Assembly (NCBI GenBank): GCA_041910015.1
Contig: JAYRRR010000001.1
Location: 62,001-126,000, forward strand
DNA length: 64,000 bases
Source: RPQJ01 sp041910015
GTDB lineage: Bacteria > Pseudomonadota > Gammaproteobacteria > Steroidobacterales > Steroidobacteraceae
Direction of reading: 5' to 3'
The notes beneath the pieces were generated by a model. That model was not told the origin of the DNA and made no database searches. It was given only the letters and a program-made list of their open reading frames with translations. Every line of letters begins with the position of its first letter. Position 1 is the first letter of the stretch. Shown here piece by piece: positions 1 to 9,037 of the stretch. The translations under genes were made by a program, and so were the position numbers.

Positions 1-864
1 CTCCACGACGGGCGCCGCGTCGGCCATGTCGTGGGCCAATGCCTGGAATGCGCCAATCGGCTTGCCGAACTGTTCACGGTCCTTGGAGTACTGCACGGTG
101 ATTTCGAGCGCGCGCTCCGCGCCACCTGCTGCGTAGGCGCCGAGCAGGATGATCGCCTCGTGCATCGCCTCGTGCCAGTGGCCCCAGCCACTGCGCTCCG
201 TGCCGAGACGCTGCGCCTCGGACACGAACGCGTCATCGAACGCCACGCGGTACTGGGTATCGGAGGCCATCGACCTCTGCTGGGCGAGCGTCAACCCGGG
301 GGTGCCGGTGTCGACGACGAACAGGTCGACGTCCATGGGTTGCGGGCCGGTCCGTGCCAGCACGAGCAGCTTCTGTGCCGCCCTCGCGCAGAACACGTGG
401 CGCTTGACGCCGCGCAGCCGGTAGCCGCCCTGCACGCGCGTGGCCGCGAGTTGCACGCCCTCGGGCGCGTAGCCGCCGTCGGGTTCGAGCCAGGCGGGCA
501 CGACGATGGTGTCGCCGCTGCCGATGGCCGTGAGCAATTCCTTCTGCTGGGCCTCGCTGCCGGCGCGACGGACCGCCAGCACACTGAGCACCGCGCTCGG
601 GAAATGCGGCCCCGGCACCAGCGCGCGCCCGAACTCCTCGTAGATCACGGCGCAGTCGAGCATGTTGAGCCCCATGCCGCCGAGTTCCTGCGGCAGCAGG
701 ATGCCGGGCAGCCCCATCTCCTGCATGTTGCGCCACAGCGGCTGGGGCAGGCCGACCGGGTCGTCCTCCATGCGGCGCACCACGTCGACGCCGCAGCTCG
801 CCGCGCACAGGTCGCGGCTCGTCTCGCGCAGCATGCGTTGCTCGTCAGTAAAGGTCAGGTCCAT
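1..864 (-). CDS. Acyl-CoA dehydrogenase, degenerate-subunit type (3' part cut off by window edge)
   Basis: Reads from an ATG at 864 off the left edge; 288 codons are present of the usual 370-390. The N terminus (MDLTFTDEQQ) and the C-terminal helical stretch with QFGKPIGAFQALAHDMAD are typical of ACADs. The flavin/substrate-loop motif, normally TEPxxGSD, is replaced by LEPDGGYAPEG, as in the non-FAD partner subunits of heterotetrameric steroid-CoA dehydrogenases (ChsE1-ChsE2 type). I infer that it pairs with the canonical ACAD at 3107-4288. It is the last visible gene of the module 1 operon, 44 bp after a MaoC gene. Family certain; partner role inferred. Confidence 0.9.
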   Translation of the reverse strand, partial: MDLTFTDEQRMLRETSRDLCAASCGVDVVRRMEDDPVGLPQPLWRNMQEMGLPGILLPQELGGMGLNMLDCAVIYEEFGRALVPGPHFPSAVLSVLAVRRAGSEAQQKELLTAIGSGDTIVVPAWLEPDGGYAPEGVQLAATRVQGGYRLRGVKRHVFCARAAQKLLVLARTGPQPMDVDLFVVDTGTPGLTLAQQRSMASDTQYRVAFDDAFVSEAQRLGTERSGWGHWHEAMHEAIILLGAYAAGGAERALEITVQYSKDREQFGKPIGAFQALAHDMADAAPVVE

Positions 865-908
865 GGCTTGCTCTCGTTGCTGTCGGCGATGCGGCGCACC
901 AGGCCGCG

Positions 909-1391
909 TCAGGGAATCCAGCGTGGACCCTTGCGGGCCCAGGGGTTGTCGGCTTCGTCGGCGGGCAGCGCGAGCTTCGCGCGCCCTTCGGTCGTGATCT
1001 CGCCCGCGACGCTCACGGCGACGGCGACGTCGACCCAATGGCAGCCGACCGCGTCCGTCGACACGCCAGTGACGCGTCCCGAGAAGGCCATCCGGTCGCC
1101 GGGGAATACGGACTTCTTCATCTTGAAGCTCATCCGGCCGAGCCGGCCCTTCGGGCCCGTCCAGTCGGTGAGGTAGCGTTCGAACCACGCCTGGAAGTTG
1201 GGTGTGTTGACAAAGATGTCCTTGACGCCGTTGCGTTCGATCGCGAAGGCCTTGTCGTGGTGCATGGGGCGCCAGTCGCGGCTCGCGATCGCCCCGAGCA
1301 CGATGGTCGTCGCGGTGACGTCGATCTGCAACGACGGCAGTTCCTGCCCGGCCCTGACCTCGCGCGCCAGCAGGTTGCGCACCGTGCTCAC
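909..1391 (-). CDS. MaoC-like hotdog hydratase, catalytic-type subunit
   Basis: A 160-aa single hotdog domain. The stretch SRDWRPMHHDKAF carries the D-x-x-P-x-H-x-D pattern of MaoC/R-specific enoyl-CoA hydratases, so this should be the catalytic half of a hydratase. The start is GTG at 1391, inside a GTGA overlap with the stop of the upstream hotdog gene, which implies translational coupling. That upstream gene has Tyr where the catalytic His belongs; together they resemble the ChsH1/ChsH2 hetero-hydratase of steroid side-chain degradation. Substrate is inferred from context (steroid enoyl-CoA). Confidence 0.85.
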   Translation of the reverse strand: MSTVRNLLAREVRAGQELPSLQIDVTATTIVLGAIASRDWRPMHHDKAFAIERNGVKDIFVNTPNFQAWFERYLTDWTGPKGRLGRMSFKMKKSVFPGDRMAFSGRVTGVSTDAVGCHWVDVAVAVSVAGEITTEGRAKLALPADEADNPWARKGPRWIP

Positions 1392-1921
1392 GGCTGTGGC
1401 TCCGGGCGCCGGTAGCCGAGGAAGCTGTAGGTCTCGGTGCCGACCCACGCTCCCTGCTGGTTGCGGGTCTCGACGTCGATGACCCAGAAGCGGCCGACAC
1501 CGAGCTTCGTCTGCTTGAGTTCGCCCACTGAACGCACGACCTGGTGCGTCGTGAGGACGTCGCCCATGCACACCGGCTCGCCAAACACGGCCTCGTTGCT
1601 GACGACCACGGCTTCCGGCAGGCCGCACAGATCCTTCAGGTCGAAATGCGCCTTGAGCGCCTTGCGCTCGCCGGGCGCGCCTGGCGCCCAGTAATGCGGC
1701 CGCATCCACACCGACAGCATGGTCGGCGGCGCGATGCGCCCGCCCGCGAGTTCCTGCGCGAGGCGCTCGTCCCAGTAGAGCGGATTGCCGTTGCCGGTCG
1801 CGGCGCAGGTGTTGTAGACGTAGCCGATCTCGATCGGGAACTCTGAGCGCTCCTCGTACTGCGGCATGCCGATCAGCGTGCGCACGGCAGGCGGCAGGTC
1901 GCCTGCTGCTTCCGGCGCCAT
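1388..1921 (-). CDS. MaoC/FAS1-type hotdog protein, partner subunit
   Basis: A 177-aa protein of the N-terminal MaoC dehydratase (FAS1-DH-like) type, with GRIAPPTMLSVWM and GNGNPLYWDE. In the hydratase motif the usual His is Tyr (NPLYW), so it probably shapes the substrate tunnel rather than catalysing. I start it at ATG 1921; a GTG at 1939 in the same frame would give a GTGA overlap with the upstream CoA-transferase-fold gene and six more residues, and is a real alternative. It overlaps the next MaoC gene by 4 bp. Confidence 0.8.
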   Translation of the reverse strand: MAPEAAGDLPPAVRTLIGMPQYEERSEFPIEIGYVYNTCAATGNGNPLYWDERLAQELAGGRIAPPTMLSVWMRPHYWAPGAPGERKALKAHFDLKDLCGLPEAVVVSNEAVFGEPVCMGDVLTTHQVVRSVGELKQTKLGVGRFWVIDVETRNQQGAWVGTETYSFLGYRRPEPQP

Positions 1922-1935
1922 CGTCCTGTCGCCCG

Positions 1936-3096
1936 TCACTGGATGCACCCACTGCCGCGCAGCTCGCGGATCTCCTCGGCCGAGTACCCGGCCGCGCCGA
2001 GCACCGCATCGGTGTCGAGGTGCCCGGACGGCGGCAGCTCGAAGACCGGCGCAGCGCGTTCGGCACCCGCGAGATTCGGCGCGAGCTGTTCGAACCGGCC
2101 GTGCTGCGGATGCTGCGCCGTCATGAAAGCGTGTTGCGCGCGCAGGTGACGGTCGGCGGCCACCTCGGCAATCCCGAGCACGGGCGCGACGCAGGTGTCC
2201 TGCCCCGCGAGCAGCGCCGTCCATTCGTCGCGCGTGCGCGCCAGGAACTGCTGTTGCAGCACCTGGCGGATTTCGTCCTGGCGTGCGGGATCGTACTGCC
2301 CGTCGGCGAGTTGCTCGACGCCCAGCAGCCGGCAGAGGTTGCGGAAGAACTTGGCTTCGATGGCACCGACGGCGAGATGCCTGCCGTCGGCGGCAGTATA
2401 GACGCCATAGCAGGCGAACCTGCCGGTCAGCAGTGCCCCGCCCGGCCGCGTCTCCTCACCGGTGGCGAGGTACTGGTCGAGATACAGCGACATCAGATTC
2501 AGTACGCCGTCGACGACCGAGACGTCGAGGTACTTGCCGGCGCCGGTTCGCGAGCGCGCTAGCAGCGCCGCCACAATCGACATCGCCGCATGCATGCCAC
2601 CGCCCGCACTGTCGGCCACGGTCGCCCCCGGAATGGCGGGCCGGCCATCGGCGTCGCGCCCGCTGCAGGCGAGAAAGCCGCCCACCGCGAGATAGTCGAT
2701 GTCGTGGCCCGCCCACTGCGCATACGGCCCCTGCTGCCCATACCCCGTCGTCGAGCAATAGACGAGACCCGGATTGCAGGCCGAGATCTGTTCGTACCCG
2801 ATGCCCAGCCGCGCCGCCACGCCGGGCCGGAAGCTTTCGATCAGCGCATCGGCGTCACGCGCGAGCCGGCCGAGCACCTCGCGACCGCCGGCCGACTTGA
2901 GGTCGACCCGGATACGCTGCATGCCGCGTCCACCACCGTAGGCATGGAACACCGGTTCCACGGCGTCGACGCCTGCGCCCGTGACCGGTGCGACCTTGAC
3001 CACGCGCATCCCGTAGTCGGCCAGGATGCGCGATGCCCGCGCGGCCGGCCCGACGGCGGCGAGGTCGAGAACCGTGAAGCCCTGCAGCAATGCCAT
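1936..3096 (-). CDS. CaiB/BaiF-fold enzyme, probably alpha-methylacyl-CoA racemase
   Basis: A 386-aa class III CoA-transferase-fold protein. Residues 130-140 read GHDIDYLAVGG, closely matching the GHDINYLA motif of alpha-methylacyl-CoA racemases, whose His-Asp pair does the proton transfer; His131 and Asp162 (in VADSAGGGM) fall where the racemase residues lie. This favours racemase over formyl-CoA-type transferase. A racemase is needed to set the C25 stereochemistry of 26-carboxylated sterol side chains before beta-oxidation, which suits the ACAD directly upstream. Ends 15 bp before the hotdog ATG at 1921. Confidence 0.8.
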   Translation of the reverse strand: MALLQGFTVLDLAAVGPAARASRILADYGMRVVKVAPVTGAGVDAVEPVFHAYGGGRGMQRIRVDLKSAGGREVLGRLARDADALIESFRPGVAARLGIGYEQISACNPGLVYCSTTGYGQQGPYAQWAGHDIDYLAVGGFLACSGRDADGRPAIPGATVADSAGGGMHAAMSIVAALLARSRTGAGKYLDVSVVDGVLNLMSLYLDQYLATGEETRPGGALLTGRFACYGVYTAADGRHLAVGAIEAKFFRNLCRLLGVEQLADGQYDPARQDEIRQVLQQQFLARTRDEWTALLAGQDTCVAPVLGIAEVAADRHLRAQHAFMTAQHPQHGRFEQLAPNLAGAERAAPVFELPPSGHLDTDAVLGAAGYSAEEIRELRGSGCIQ

Positions 3097-3106
3097 GTCG
3101 CGCCCG

Positions 3107-4288
3107 TCAGAAGTTCTTCGGCAGGTCGAGCTTGCGCTTGGCGATGATGTTCTTCTGGACTTCCGACGAACCGCCGCCGATCGTGTCGATCACCGTGTAG
3201 GTGTAGCAGCTCTCGGCACGCCCCTTGAGCGGAGCGTCCTCCGTGCCGAGCGCAAGCTGCGCGCCCGGGCCCACGATGTCCATGGTCGCGTCGGCGACAC
3301 GCCGCGACAGCTCGGTCGCGTAGAGCTTGTATTCGGACGCCTCGACCGTCGGCGTCTTGGTCGAACGCAGGGCCGCGTCCACGAAACGGACCCCGAGCAG
3401 CCTCGCCACCTCGCACTCGGTGGCGAGCTGGGCGATCCGCTGGCGGATGACCGGGTCGTCCTTGAGCGGCTTGCGGTCGCGCACGGTGTCGCGCACGAAG
3501 TTGCAGAGCAGCTCCACGCGGCCGCGGATCGGCGAGAACGTGAACATGGTGAAGCGCTCGATGTCGAGCGCCTCCGCGATGTACTGGAAGCCCTTGCCCT
3601 GCTGACCCACGCGATAATCGTCGTGCACGAAGACGTTGTCGAAGAACACCGCGTTCGTACGTTCGCCGCCCATGGTGTACATGGGCTGGATCGTCAGGCC
3701 CGGGTCATCCATGCGGATCAGGAACAGCGAGATGCCATGGTGCTTCGGCGCGTCGGGGTCGGTGCGCGCGCCGACCCAGTACCAGTCGGCGAAGTGCGCC
3801 GAAGTCGTGAAGACCTTCTGCCCGTTCAGCACCCAGCCCTCGCCCTTGCGCTCGGCCTTGAGACGCATCGCGGCCGAGTCGGACCCCGCACTGGGCTCGG
3901 AATAGCCGACCGCGAATTCGATCTTCGCGTCGAGGATCTGCGGCAGGAACTCCTTCTTCAGCTTGTCGGAGCCGACGCGGATCAGCGTCTTGCCGATGAT
4001 GCCGATGCCCTTGCCGATCTGCGGCGCGCCGACGGACGACAGCTTCTCGTTGAGCAGGAACTCGTAGAAACCCTCGCCATCCTGCCCACCGACTTCCTTC
4101 GGCCAGGTGATGCCGAGCCACCCCTTCCGGGCGAGCTTGCCCATGAAGGCACGTCGCTCCGGCGTGTCGCACACCTGCGCCATGTTCTCGCGCGTGACGT
4201 CCATGACCTTCGGGTCGTAGTTGTCCCGAAGGAACCGGTCGACCTCGCCCAGGAAGGCGCGTTCTTGCTCGTTGAATTCAAAGTCCAT
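3107..4288 (-). CDS. Acyl-CoA dehydrogenase, canonical FAD subunit (module 1)
   Basis: A 393-aa full-length ACAD. SEPSAGSD is the intact flavin/substrate-loop motif and GQKVFTTSAHFADWYW the following strand; the C terminus IGGGSSEVQKNIIAKRKL is the usual FAD-contacting segment. I chose the ATG at 4288 (MDFEFNEQE) over an in-frame start 15 bp upstream because family members begin there. It is the first gene after the regulated promoter at 4405-4450 and leads the racemase, hotdog pair and partial ACAD. Probable substrate: steroid side-chain acyl-CoA. Confidence 0.92.
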   Translation of the reverse strand: MDFEFNEQERAFLGEVDRFLRDNYDPKVMDVTRENMAQVCDTPERRAFMGKLARKGWLGITWPKEVGGQDGEGFYEFLLNEKLSSVGAPQIGKGIGIIGKTLIRVGSDKLKKEFLPQILDAKIEFAVGYSEPSAGSDSAAMRLKAERKGEGWVLNGQKVFTTSAHFADWYWVGARTDPDAPKHHGISLFLIRMDDPGLTIQPMYTMGGERTNAVFFDNVFVHDDYRVGQQGKGFQYIAEALDIERFTMFTFSPIRGRVELLCNFVRDTVRDRKPLKDDPVIRQRIAQLATECEVARLLGVRFVDAALRSTKTPTVEASEYKLYATELSRRVADATMDIVGPGAQLALGTEDAPLKGRAESCYTYTVIDTIGGGSSEVQKNIIAKRKLDLPKNF

Positions 4289-4404
4289 GACCTGGCTCCG
4301 CAAACGGAACGATGACCGGGAACGCTGCCTGCGGGGCCCGGCCTGCCGGGCCCCTGGCGCGCGCTGGTGCGTGCAGCGCCGACAGGCGCACTCGCCAATG
4401 TCTC

Positions 4405-4450
4405 AACGTAGCCCCCGACCCGGTGCCGGGCTACGTCCGATCGGACTATC
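4405..4450 (-). promoter_or_regulatory. Regulon dyad A with -10 element, upstream of the ACAD at 4288
   Basis: The dyad at 4431-4450 reads, in the direction of transcription, GATAGTCCG-AT-CGGACGTAG; the central 12 bases form a perfect palindrome. After the central AT, 29 nt lead to TACGTT (4405-4410), a good -10 hexamer. No -35 hexamer is visible at the right spacing, the place being taken by the downstream half-site. Same architecture as six other sites in the window. The predicted start near 4398 gives a leader of about 110 nt. Confidence 0.65.
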
Positions 4451-4465
4451 GGATGCAGCGTCGCA

Positions 4466-5245
4466 TCAGCGGCCCCGATAGTTCGGCCTGCGTTTCTCGG
4501 CAAATGCGCGCGGACCTTCCTTCGCGTCCTCCGAGGAGAACACGCGCGCGCCGATCGCCTTCTCGAGCACGAAGTTCGGCTCGTTGTTGAGCGCGCGCAC
4601 GGCGATCTCCTTGGCCGTGCGCACGGCGAGCGGCCCGTTCGCACAGATCGTCTCCGCGATCGCGAAGGCCTCGTCGAGCAGCCGCTCGGCCGGCACGATC
4701 CGGTTGACCAGGCCGACTTCGTAGGCCCGGCGCGCGTCGATGCTCGAGCCGGTCATCAGCATTTCCATCGCCACGGCCCACGGGATCTGCTGCGGCAGGC
4801 GGATGTGGCTGCCGCCCACCGGGATCACGGCCCACTTGACCTCGCTCAGCCCGAACGTGGCGTGCTCCGCCGCGACGCGGATGTCGGTGCCGAGCATGAA
4901 CTCCATGCCGCCTGCCACGCACATGCCATTGATCGCGGCGATGATCGGCTTGAACACGTACTGGAACGGCCGCTTCATCGGGTCTTCGTAACCCATCGAG
5001 TCGCCGGCCGCGATCGCGGGCAACGCGGACTTGAGGTCCATCCCGGCGCAGAACATGCGACTGCCGGCCCCCGTGAGGATCGCGACGTGCAGGTCCGGAT
5101 CGGCGTTGAAGTCGTCGAACACGGCGTCCTGTGCGATCAGCATCTCGCGCGTCAGCGAATTTCCGGCCTGTGGCCGGTTGTAGGTCATCAGCGCGACCGG
5201 GCCACGCTTCTCGTAGGTGAAAGTTTCCGGAAGGTTCAATGCCAT
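4466..5245 (-). CDS. Enoyl-CoA hydratase/isomerase (crotonase family)
   Basis: A 259-aa crotonase. The oxyanion-hole segments GSRMFCAGMDL and CVAGGMEFMLGTDI and the catalytic-loop sequence FGLSEVKWAVIPVGG are present, with Glu in SEVKW at the position of the first catalytic Glu of enoyl-CoA hydratases. Start ATG 5245, preceded by AAGAGGAT. It is the last gene of the etf/thiolase run that begins at 12879; the 177-bp gap after it holds a new promoter. The exact acyl substrate cannot be read from sequence. Confidence 0.88.
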   Translation of the reverse strand: MALNLPETFTYEKRGPVALMTYNRPQAGNSLTREMLIAQDAVFDDFNADPDLHVAILTGAGSRMFCAGMDLKSALPAIAAGDSMGYEDPMKRPFQYVFKPIIAAINGMCVAGGMEFMLGTDIRVAAEHATFGLSEVKWAVIPVGGSHIRLPQQIPWAVAMEMLMTGSSIDARRAYEVGLVNRIVPAERLLDEAFAIAETICANGPLAVRTAKEIAVRALNNEPNFVLEKAIGARVFSSEDAKEGPRAFAEKRRPNYRGR

Positions 5246-5303
5246 GTGCCGATCCTCTTGGAGCGCAGTCGCCGGCACCGCACCGGCGAGCCGCGAGCAG
5301 TAC

Positions 5304-7307
5304 TCAGTGCGTGTCCGGCGCCGTCGCGCCCGCGCCATCGCCGCCCGTTTCCGCACTCGTGCCGGGCAGCGCCGCGACGACCAGTTCGGCCACGTCGTAA
5401 ACCTTGCGCTCGGCGCCGTGCTTGGCCGTGCCCGAGCTCAGCATGAGCAGGCAGAACGGGCACGAGGTGGCGATCCTGTCGGCGCCAGTCCCGAGCGCCT
5501 CGCCCGCGCGCACGTCGCTGATCCGCGCCGTGCCCCCTTCACGTGCCCAGTAGTTGCCGCCACCCCCGCCGCAACAGAAGCTGTCCTTGCGGTTGCGCGG
5601 CATCTCGACGAGGTCGCCGAGCGCCATGACCACGCTGCGACTCTCGTGGACGATGTCGTTGTGCCGCGCGTGGTAGCACGGATCGTGAAAGGTGATCTTC
5701 TGCGTCGCGTCGCGTTCGACGGGCAGTCGTCCGTCGCGGATGAGCTGGTCGATCAGCACCGAATGCGGGATCGTGCGCCAGTTCCCCCCGAGTTCCGGGT
5801 AGTAGCGGTCGAAGCTGTTGAAGCAGTGCGCGCACATCGTGATGACGTTGGCCACCTGCAACTCGCGGAATTCCTCGATGTTCGCCTGCGCGAGTTCCAC
5901 GAACAGCAGTTCGTTGCCCATCATCTTGGCCGGATCGCCAGTGCAGCGCGACTCCTCGAGGATGCCCCAGGACACACCCGCCGTATCGAGGATCCGCGCC
6001 ATTGCGCGGGCGACCTGCTGGGCACGCTCCTCGAACGCGACCGAGCAGCCGATCCAGAGCAGGTATTCGGTCTTGCCCGGCTCGAACAGCGGAATGTCGA
6101 GCCCGCGGCGCCAGTCGTCGCGATTGGCCGAAGTGCCGACGAACGGGTGGCTGCGCGACTCGAGGTTGCGGTTGCTCGCAGCCATGACCTCGGGCATTTC
6201 CGAACGGCCCATGACGAGCTGCCGGCGGAAGTGCAGGATCGCCTCGGCCGGGCTGTTGGTCACGGGGCATTGCTCGACACAGGCCGCGCAGGTCGTGCAG
6301 CTGAAGAGCGCGTCCATGCCGAGTTCGTCGACGAGGGAAGCATCGTCGCGCCGGCCCTGCTCCAGGTACCCGGCGCAGGTGAGCATGATGTTCTTCGGCG
6401 ACAGCGGCTTGCCGGTCTGCGTTGCCGGGCAGGCTTCCTGACAGCGGCCGCACCAGAGACAGGCGGAGGCATCGATCAGGCTCTTGAGTGGCAGGTCGGC
6501 AAGCTTCTCGGCGCCGAGCGCCGGTTCATCGGCCTCGAAGTCGATCGGCGGCAGCATCACGCCGGGCCGGCGCCGCGCGAGCGCTGCGTTGATCGGCCCG
6601 AGCAACATGTGCGACATCGGCGTGCGGGTGATCAGCACGACGAAGGCGAGCCCGAGCAGACCGTGCGTCCACCAGACGAGGAGGTAGCCGCCGTCCGCCG
6701 CCGCGCCGCGCGCCCCGACACCCGCGAAGCCGCGCAGGGCGTCCGCCAGCGCGCGGCCCAGGAACTCGCCGTCGCCCGCGACGCCGGGCTGCGCCAGCCG
6801 CACGGCTTCGACGACGAAGCCCGCGACGATGACGAACAGCAGCAGGATTTCCATCGGCACGAAGCCGCGCCGTGCCCTCGGCGCCGTGAGCCGCTCGGGA
6901 GGCCATGCCCGTCGCGCCAGCATGAACGAGGCGCCGAGCAGCATCGCGACGCCGGCGAGCTCGCGGCCCAGCCGCATCACGACAAAACCGAACGTGCCCG
7001 AATAGACGGGGACTCCGACCAGGCCCAGCGCATAGACCGCGTGGCCCAGGATGGCGACGAGGCTGCCGAAATACAGCAGACCGTGCGCCAGCCCCGAGGC
7101 CGGCCGCTTGAACACCTTCGAGATCAGCAGCCCACGCGTCGCGAACGAGCGCCAGTTCACTTCGGCAAACAGCGCACGCAGCCCCGCGAGCCCATGCTCC
7201 GGCGCGATGCGCAGCCACGTGGCGCGCAGACCGGAGACGATGCTCGCGGCCGCCGCCAGCAGCAACAGCGCCAGGATCAGGTAATTGACCGCGCCGATCT
7301 CGAGCAT
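5304..7307 (-). CDS. Membrane Fe-S oxidoreductase, ETF:quinone oxidoreductase type
   Basis: A 667-aa protein. Residues 1-250 hold about five or six membrane helices with NarI-like paired His (His75, His89, His215, His233) suited to heme b. Two ferredoxin-type 4Fe-4S motifs follow (CLWCGRCQEAC at 283-293, CTTCAACVEQC at 337-347), then two heterodisulfide-reductase-like CCG domains ending in FCCGGGGGNYW and SCPFC. This layout is that of the membrane oxidoreductases linked to ETF (EMO/EtfD type), which pass electrons from acyl-CoA dehydrogenases to quinone. The neighbouring etfA and etfB support the assignment. The substrate-side partner should be the ETF encoded here. Confidence 0.88.
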   Translation of the reverse strand: MLEIGAVNYLILALLLLAAAASIVSGLRATWLRIAPEHGLAGLRALFAEVNWRSFATRGLLISKVFKRPASGLAHGLLYFGSLVAILGHAVYALGLVGVPVYSGTFGFVVMRLGRELAGVAMLLGASFMLARRAWPPERLTAPRARRGFVPMEILLLFVIVAGFVVEAVRLAQPGVAGDGEFLGRALADALRGFAGVGARGAAADGGYLLVWWTHGLLGLAFVVLITRTPMSHMLLGPINAALARRRPGVMLPPIDFEADEPALGAEKLADLPLKSLIDASACLWCGRCQEACPATQTGKPLSPKNIMLTCAGYLEQGRRDDASLVDELGMDALFSCTTCAACVEQCPVTNSPAEAILHFRRQLVMGRSEMPEVMAASNRNLESRSHPFVGTSANRDDWRRGLDIPLFEPGKTEYLLWIGCSVAFEERAQQVARAMARILDTAGVSWGILEESRCTGDPAKMMGNELLFVELAQANIEEFRELQVANVITMCAHCFNSFDRYYPELGGNWRTIPHSVLIDQLIRDGRLPVERDATQKITFHDPCYHARHNDIVHESRSVVMALGDLVEMPRNRKDSFCCGGGGGNYWAREGGTARISDVRAGEALGTGADRIATSCPFCLLMLSSGTAKHGAERKVYDVAELVVAALPGTSAETGGDGAGATAPDTH

Positions 7308-7398
7308 CGTTCGATCCGCCCGCGTCCGCTCCCATGGCGGGACTCACGGACGGTCGCGCCTGGGCGAACCCGTGCCGTGCCTCCCAGGGGCCGCGACC

Positions 7399-8592
7399 CT
7401 ACCGCTTGAGGATCGCAGCCGTGGCGTTTCCGCCAAGTCCGAGCGTCTGCGCGAGCCCGACCTTCGCGTCGGGCACCTGTCGCGCACCCGATTCGCCGCG
7501 CAGCTGCCAGGTCAGCTCGGCAATCTGGAACACGCCCATGGCGGTCGTCGCCTCGCCAAACGACACGAAGCCGCCGGACGGGTTGATCGGCATGCGACCG
7601 GTAGGTGCCGTTTCGCCGGCCGCGACGAGCCGCTCGGCTTCGCCCGGCTGGCAGAGGCCCCACTCCTCGGGGAACGCCAGTTCATAGTAGCAGGTGTTGT
7701 CCTGCAGCTCGGTGAAGCTGACATCTTTCGGACCGATGCCGGCGCGCTCGAACGCGCGGCTCACGGCGGCACGGGCCTCGGTGTGCAGGCTCGGCCCGCT
7801 CGGCACCGGGCCGGCCAGCCCGCGTGGCAGCGAATCCTCGAACGTCATCGTCGCCACGGCGCTCGATGCCACCCAGACGGGCTTGCGCTTGAACTCGCGC
7901 GCCTTCGCTTTCGAGCAGATGATGGCCGCGGCCGCGCCATTGGACACCGGGCAGATCTCGAACAGGCGCAGCGGATTGCTCACGTACGGCGAGGCGAGCA
8001 CTTCCTGCAGGCTGACTTCCTTCTGAAAGCGCGCATACGGGTTGCCGACGGCGCACCTGCGTGCCTTGACGGTGATCTGCGCGAACTGCTCCTCGGTCGT
8101 GCCGTAGTCGTGCATGCGCCGCCGCGCGAGCGTCGCCCAGAATGACGGCCCCGGAAAACCGATGCAGCGCTGGCGCAGGAACTCCCTGTCGTTCGGGTCT
8201 TCGATGCCCGAGGTCTGGATCATGCCCTTGGGCATCACTTCGCCACCGACCACGAGGACCATGTCGTACAGCCCGCCCGCCACCATCGAGTAGCCGACGT
8301 TGAACGCGTTGCCGCCGGCCGCGCAGCCTGCGGACATGTTGTAGACCGGTATGCCCGTCGAACCGATGTCCTCGACGACGTCGTTGCCGTTCAGGCCCCA
8401 GCCCTTGCCCCCCGAGAAGCGCGAGCTGGCCGCCGCGACCGCCTCGACCTGGCGCCACGCCACGCCCGCATCAGCGAGCGCCATGTCGACGGCGTGCCGA
8501 CACAACTCGGTGACGGACTTGTTGCCGACGATCGCATCGCCGGTCTTGCCGAAGCGATGAAGCCCTACGCCCAGTACCGCGACTTCCTGCAT
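7399..8592 (-). CDS. Thiolase-fold protein, SCP2/acetyl-CoA acetyltransferase type (module 1)
   Basis: A 397-aa thiolase-superfamily protein. NMSAGCAAGGNAF places a Cys where SCP2-type thiolases have the acyl-accepting Cys, and the C terminus LAQTLGLGGNATAAIL is the usual final strand region. A DUF35 gene lies immediately upstream, the arrangement seen for thiolase-like enzymes and retro-aldolases that need a DUF35 partner. Retained Cys makes thiolytic cleavage more likely here than for the Ltp2-like proteins at 18038 and 49708, but a structure-based alignment would be decisive. Confidence 0.85.
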   Translation of the reverse strand: MQEVAVLGVGLHRFGKTGDAIVGNKSVTELCRHAVDMALADAGVAWRQVEAVAAASSRFSGGKGWGLNGNDVVEDIGSTGIPVYNMSAGCAAGGNAFNVGYSMVAGGLYDMVLVVGGEVMPKGMIQTSGIEDPNDREFLRQRCIGFPGPSFWATLARRRMHDYGTTEEQFAQITVKARRCAVGNPYARFQKEVSLQEVLASPYVSNPLRLFEICPVSNGAAAAIICSKAKAREFKRKPVWVASSAVATMTFEDSLPRGLAGPVPSGPSLHTEARAAVSRAFERAGIGPKDVSFTELQDNTCYYELAFPEEWGLCQPGEAERLVAAGETAPTGRMPINPSGGFVSFGEATTAMGVFQIAELTWQLRGESGARQVPDAKVGLAQTLGLGGNATAAILKR

Positions 8593-8610
8593 CTGTCTAC
8601 TCCTCGCGGC

Positions 8611-9024
8611 TCAGACGAGCTTGAATTTCCAGGTCGTGAAGGTCTTGTCCTGCTCGTGATGGAGCGCGTCGATGACCAGCTCCACGCGGGCAGCGACGCT
8701 GAGCGCCTCCGGCGGGTCGACCATCTGCCCGACCAGTCGCAGGCCGTCGTCTAGGTCGACAACCGCGATCGCGTACGGCTTGAACGGCTCGTCGTAGCGG
8801 TGCGGCGACGGCGGCGGGAAGTCGGCGACGGAGTAGCTCCACACCGTACCGCGCCCGCCGAACTCGCACGGCTCCATCTTCGAGCCAGGGCACGCCGGAT
8901 TGTGGCACGTGGGAAGCTTCGGGAAGTACGGCGTGCCGCACGCGACGCAGCGGGATCCCAGGACCCTCGCGCGGCCGTCGGCGACGAACAATCCTGCCAC
9001 GCACGGTTCGACGGACTGGACCAC
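8611..9024 (-). CDS. DUF35 zinc-ribbon/OB-fold protein, thiolase partner
   Basis: A 137-aa protein with a zinc ribbon (CVACGTPYFPKLPTC with a later CPG) followed by an OB fold (GTVWSYSVADFPPP, PYAIAVVDLDDGLRLVG). In steroid degradation the DUF35 domain of ChsH2 binds the Ltp2 aldolase; here it is a separate protein. I start at GTG 9024 because a strong GAGGGAGA ribosome-binding sequence lies 6-7 nt upstream, overlapping the stop codon of etfA; a GTG at 9048 would add eight residues but lacks this. Confidence 0.85.
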   Translation of the reverse strand: MVQSVEPCVAGLFVADGRARVLGSRCVACGTPYFPKLPTCHNPACPGSKMEPCEFGGRGTVWSYSVADFPPPSPHRYDEPFKPYAIAVVDLDDGLRLVGQMVDPPEALSVAARVELVIDALHHEQDKTFTTWKFKLV

Positions 9025-9037
9025 AGCGGATTCTCCC

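Noticed and set aside
4404..4436. Inverted repeat ACGTAGCCC / GGGCTACGT as a terminator after the ECH gene
   Set aside because: No T tract, and its outer bases supply the -10 hexamer and part of dyad A at exactly the spacing of the other sites, so a promoter is the better explanation.
5217..7409. Open frame of 730 codons on the plus strand opposite the membrane Fe-S oxidoreductase
   Set aside because: No domain; mirror of the third-position GC bias of the real gene.
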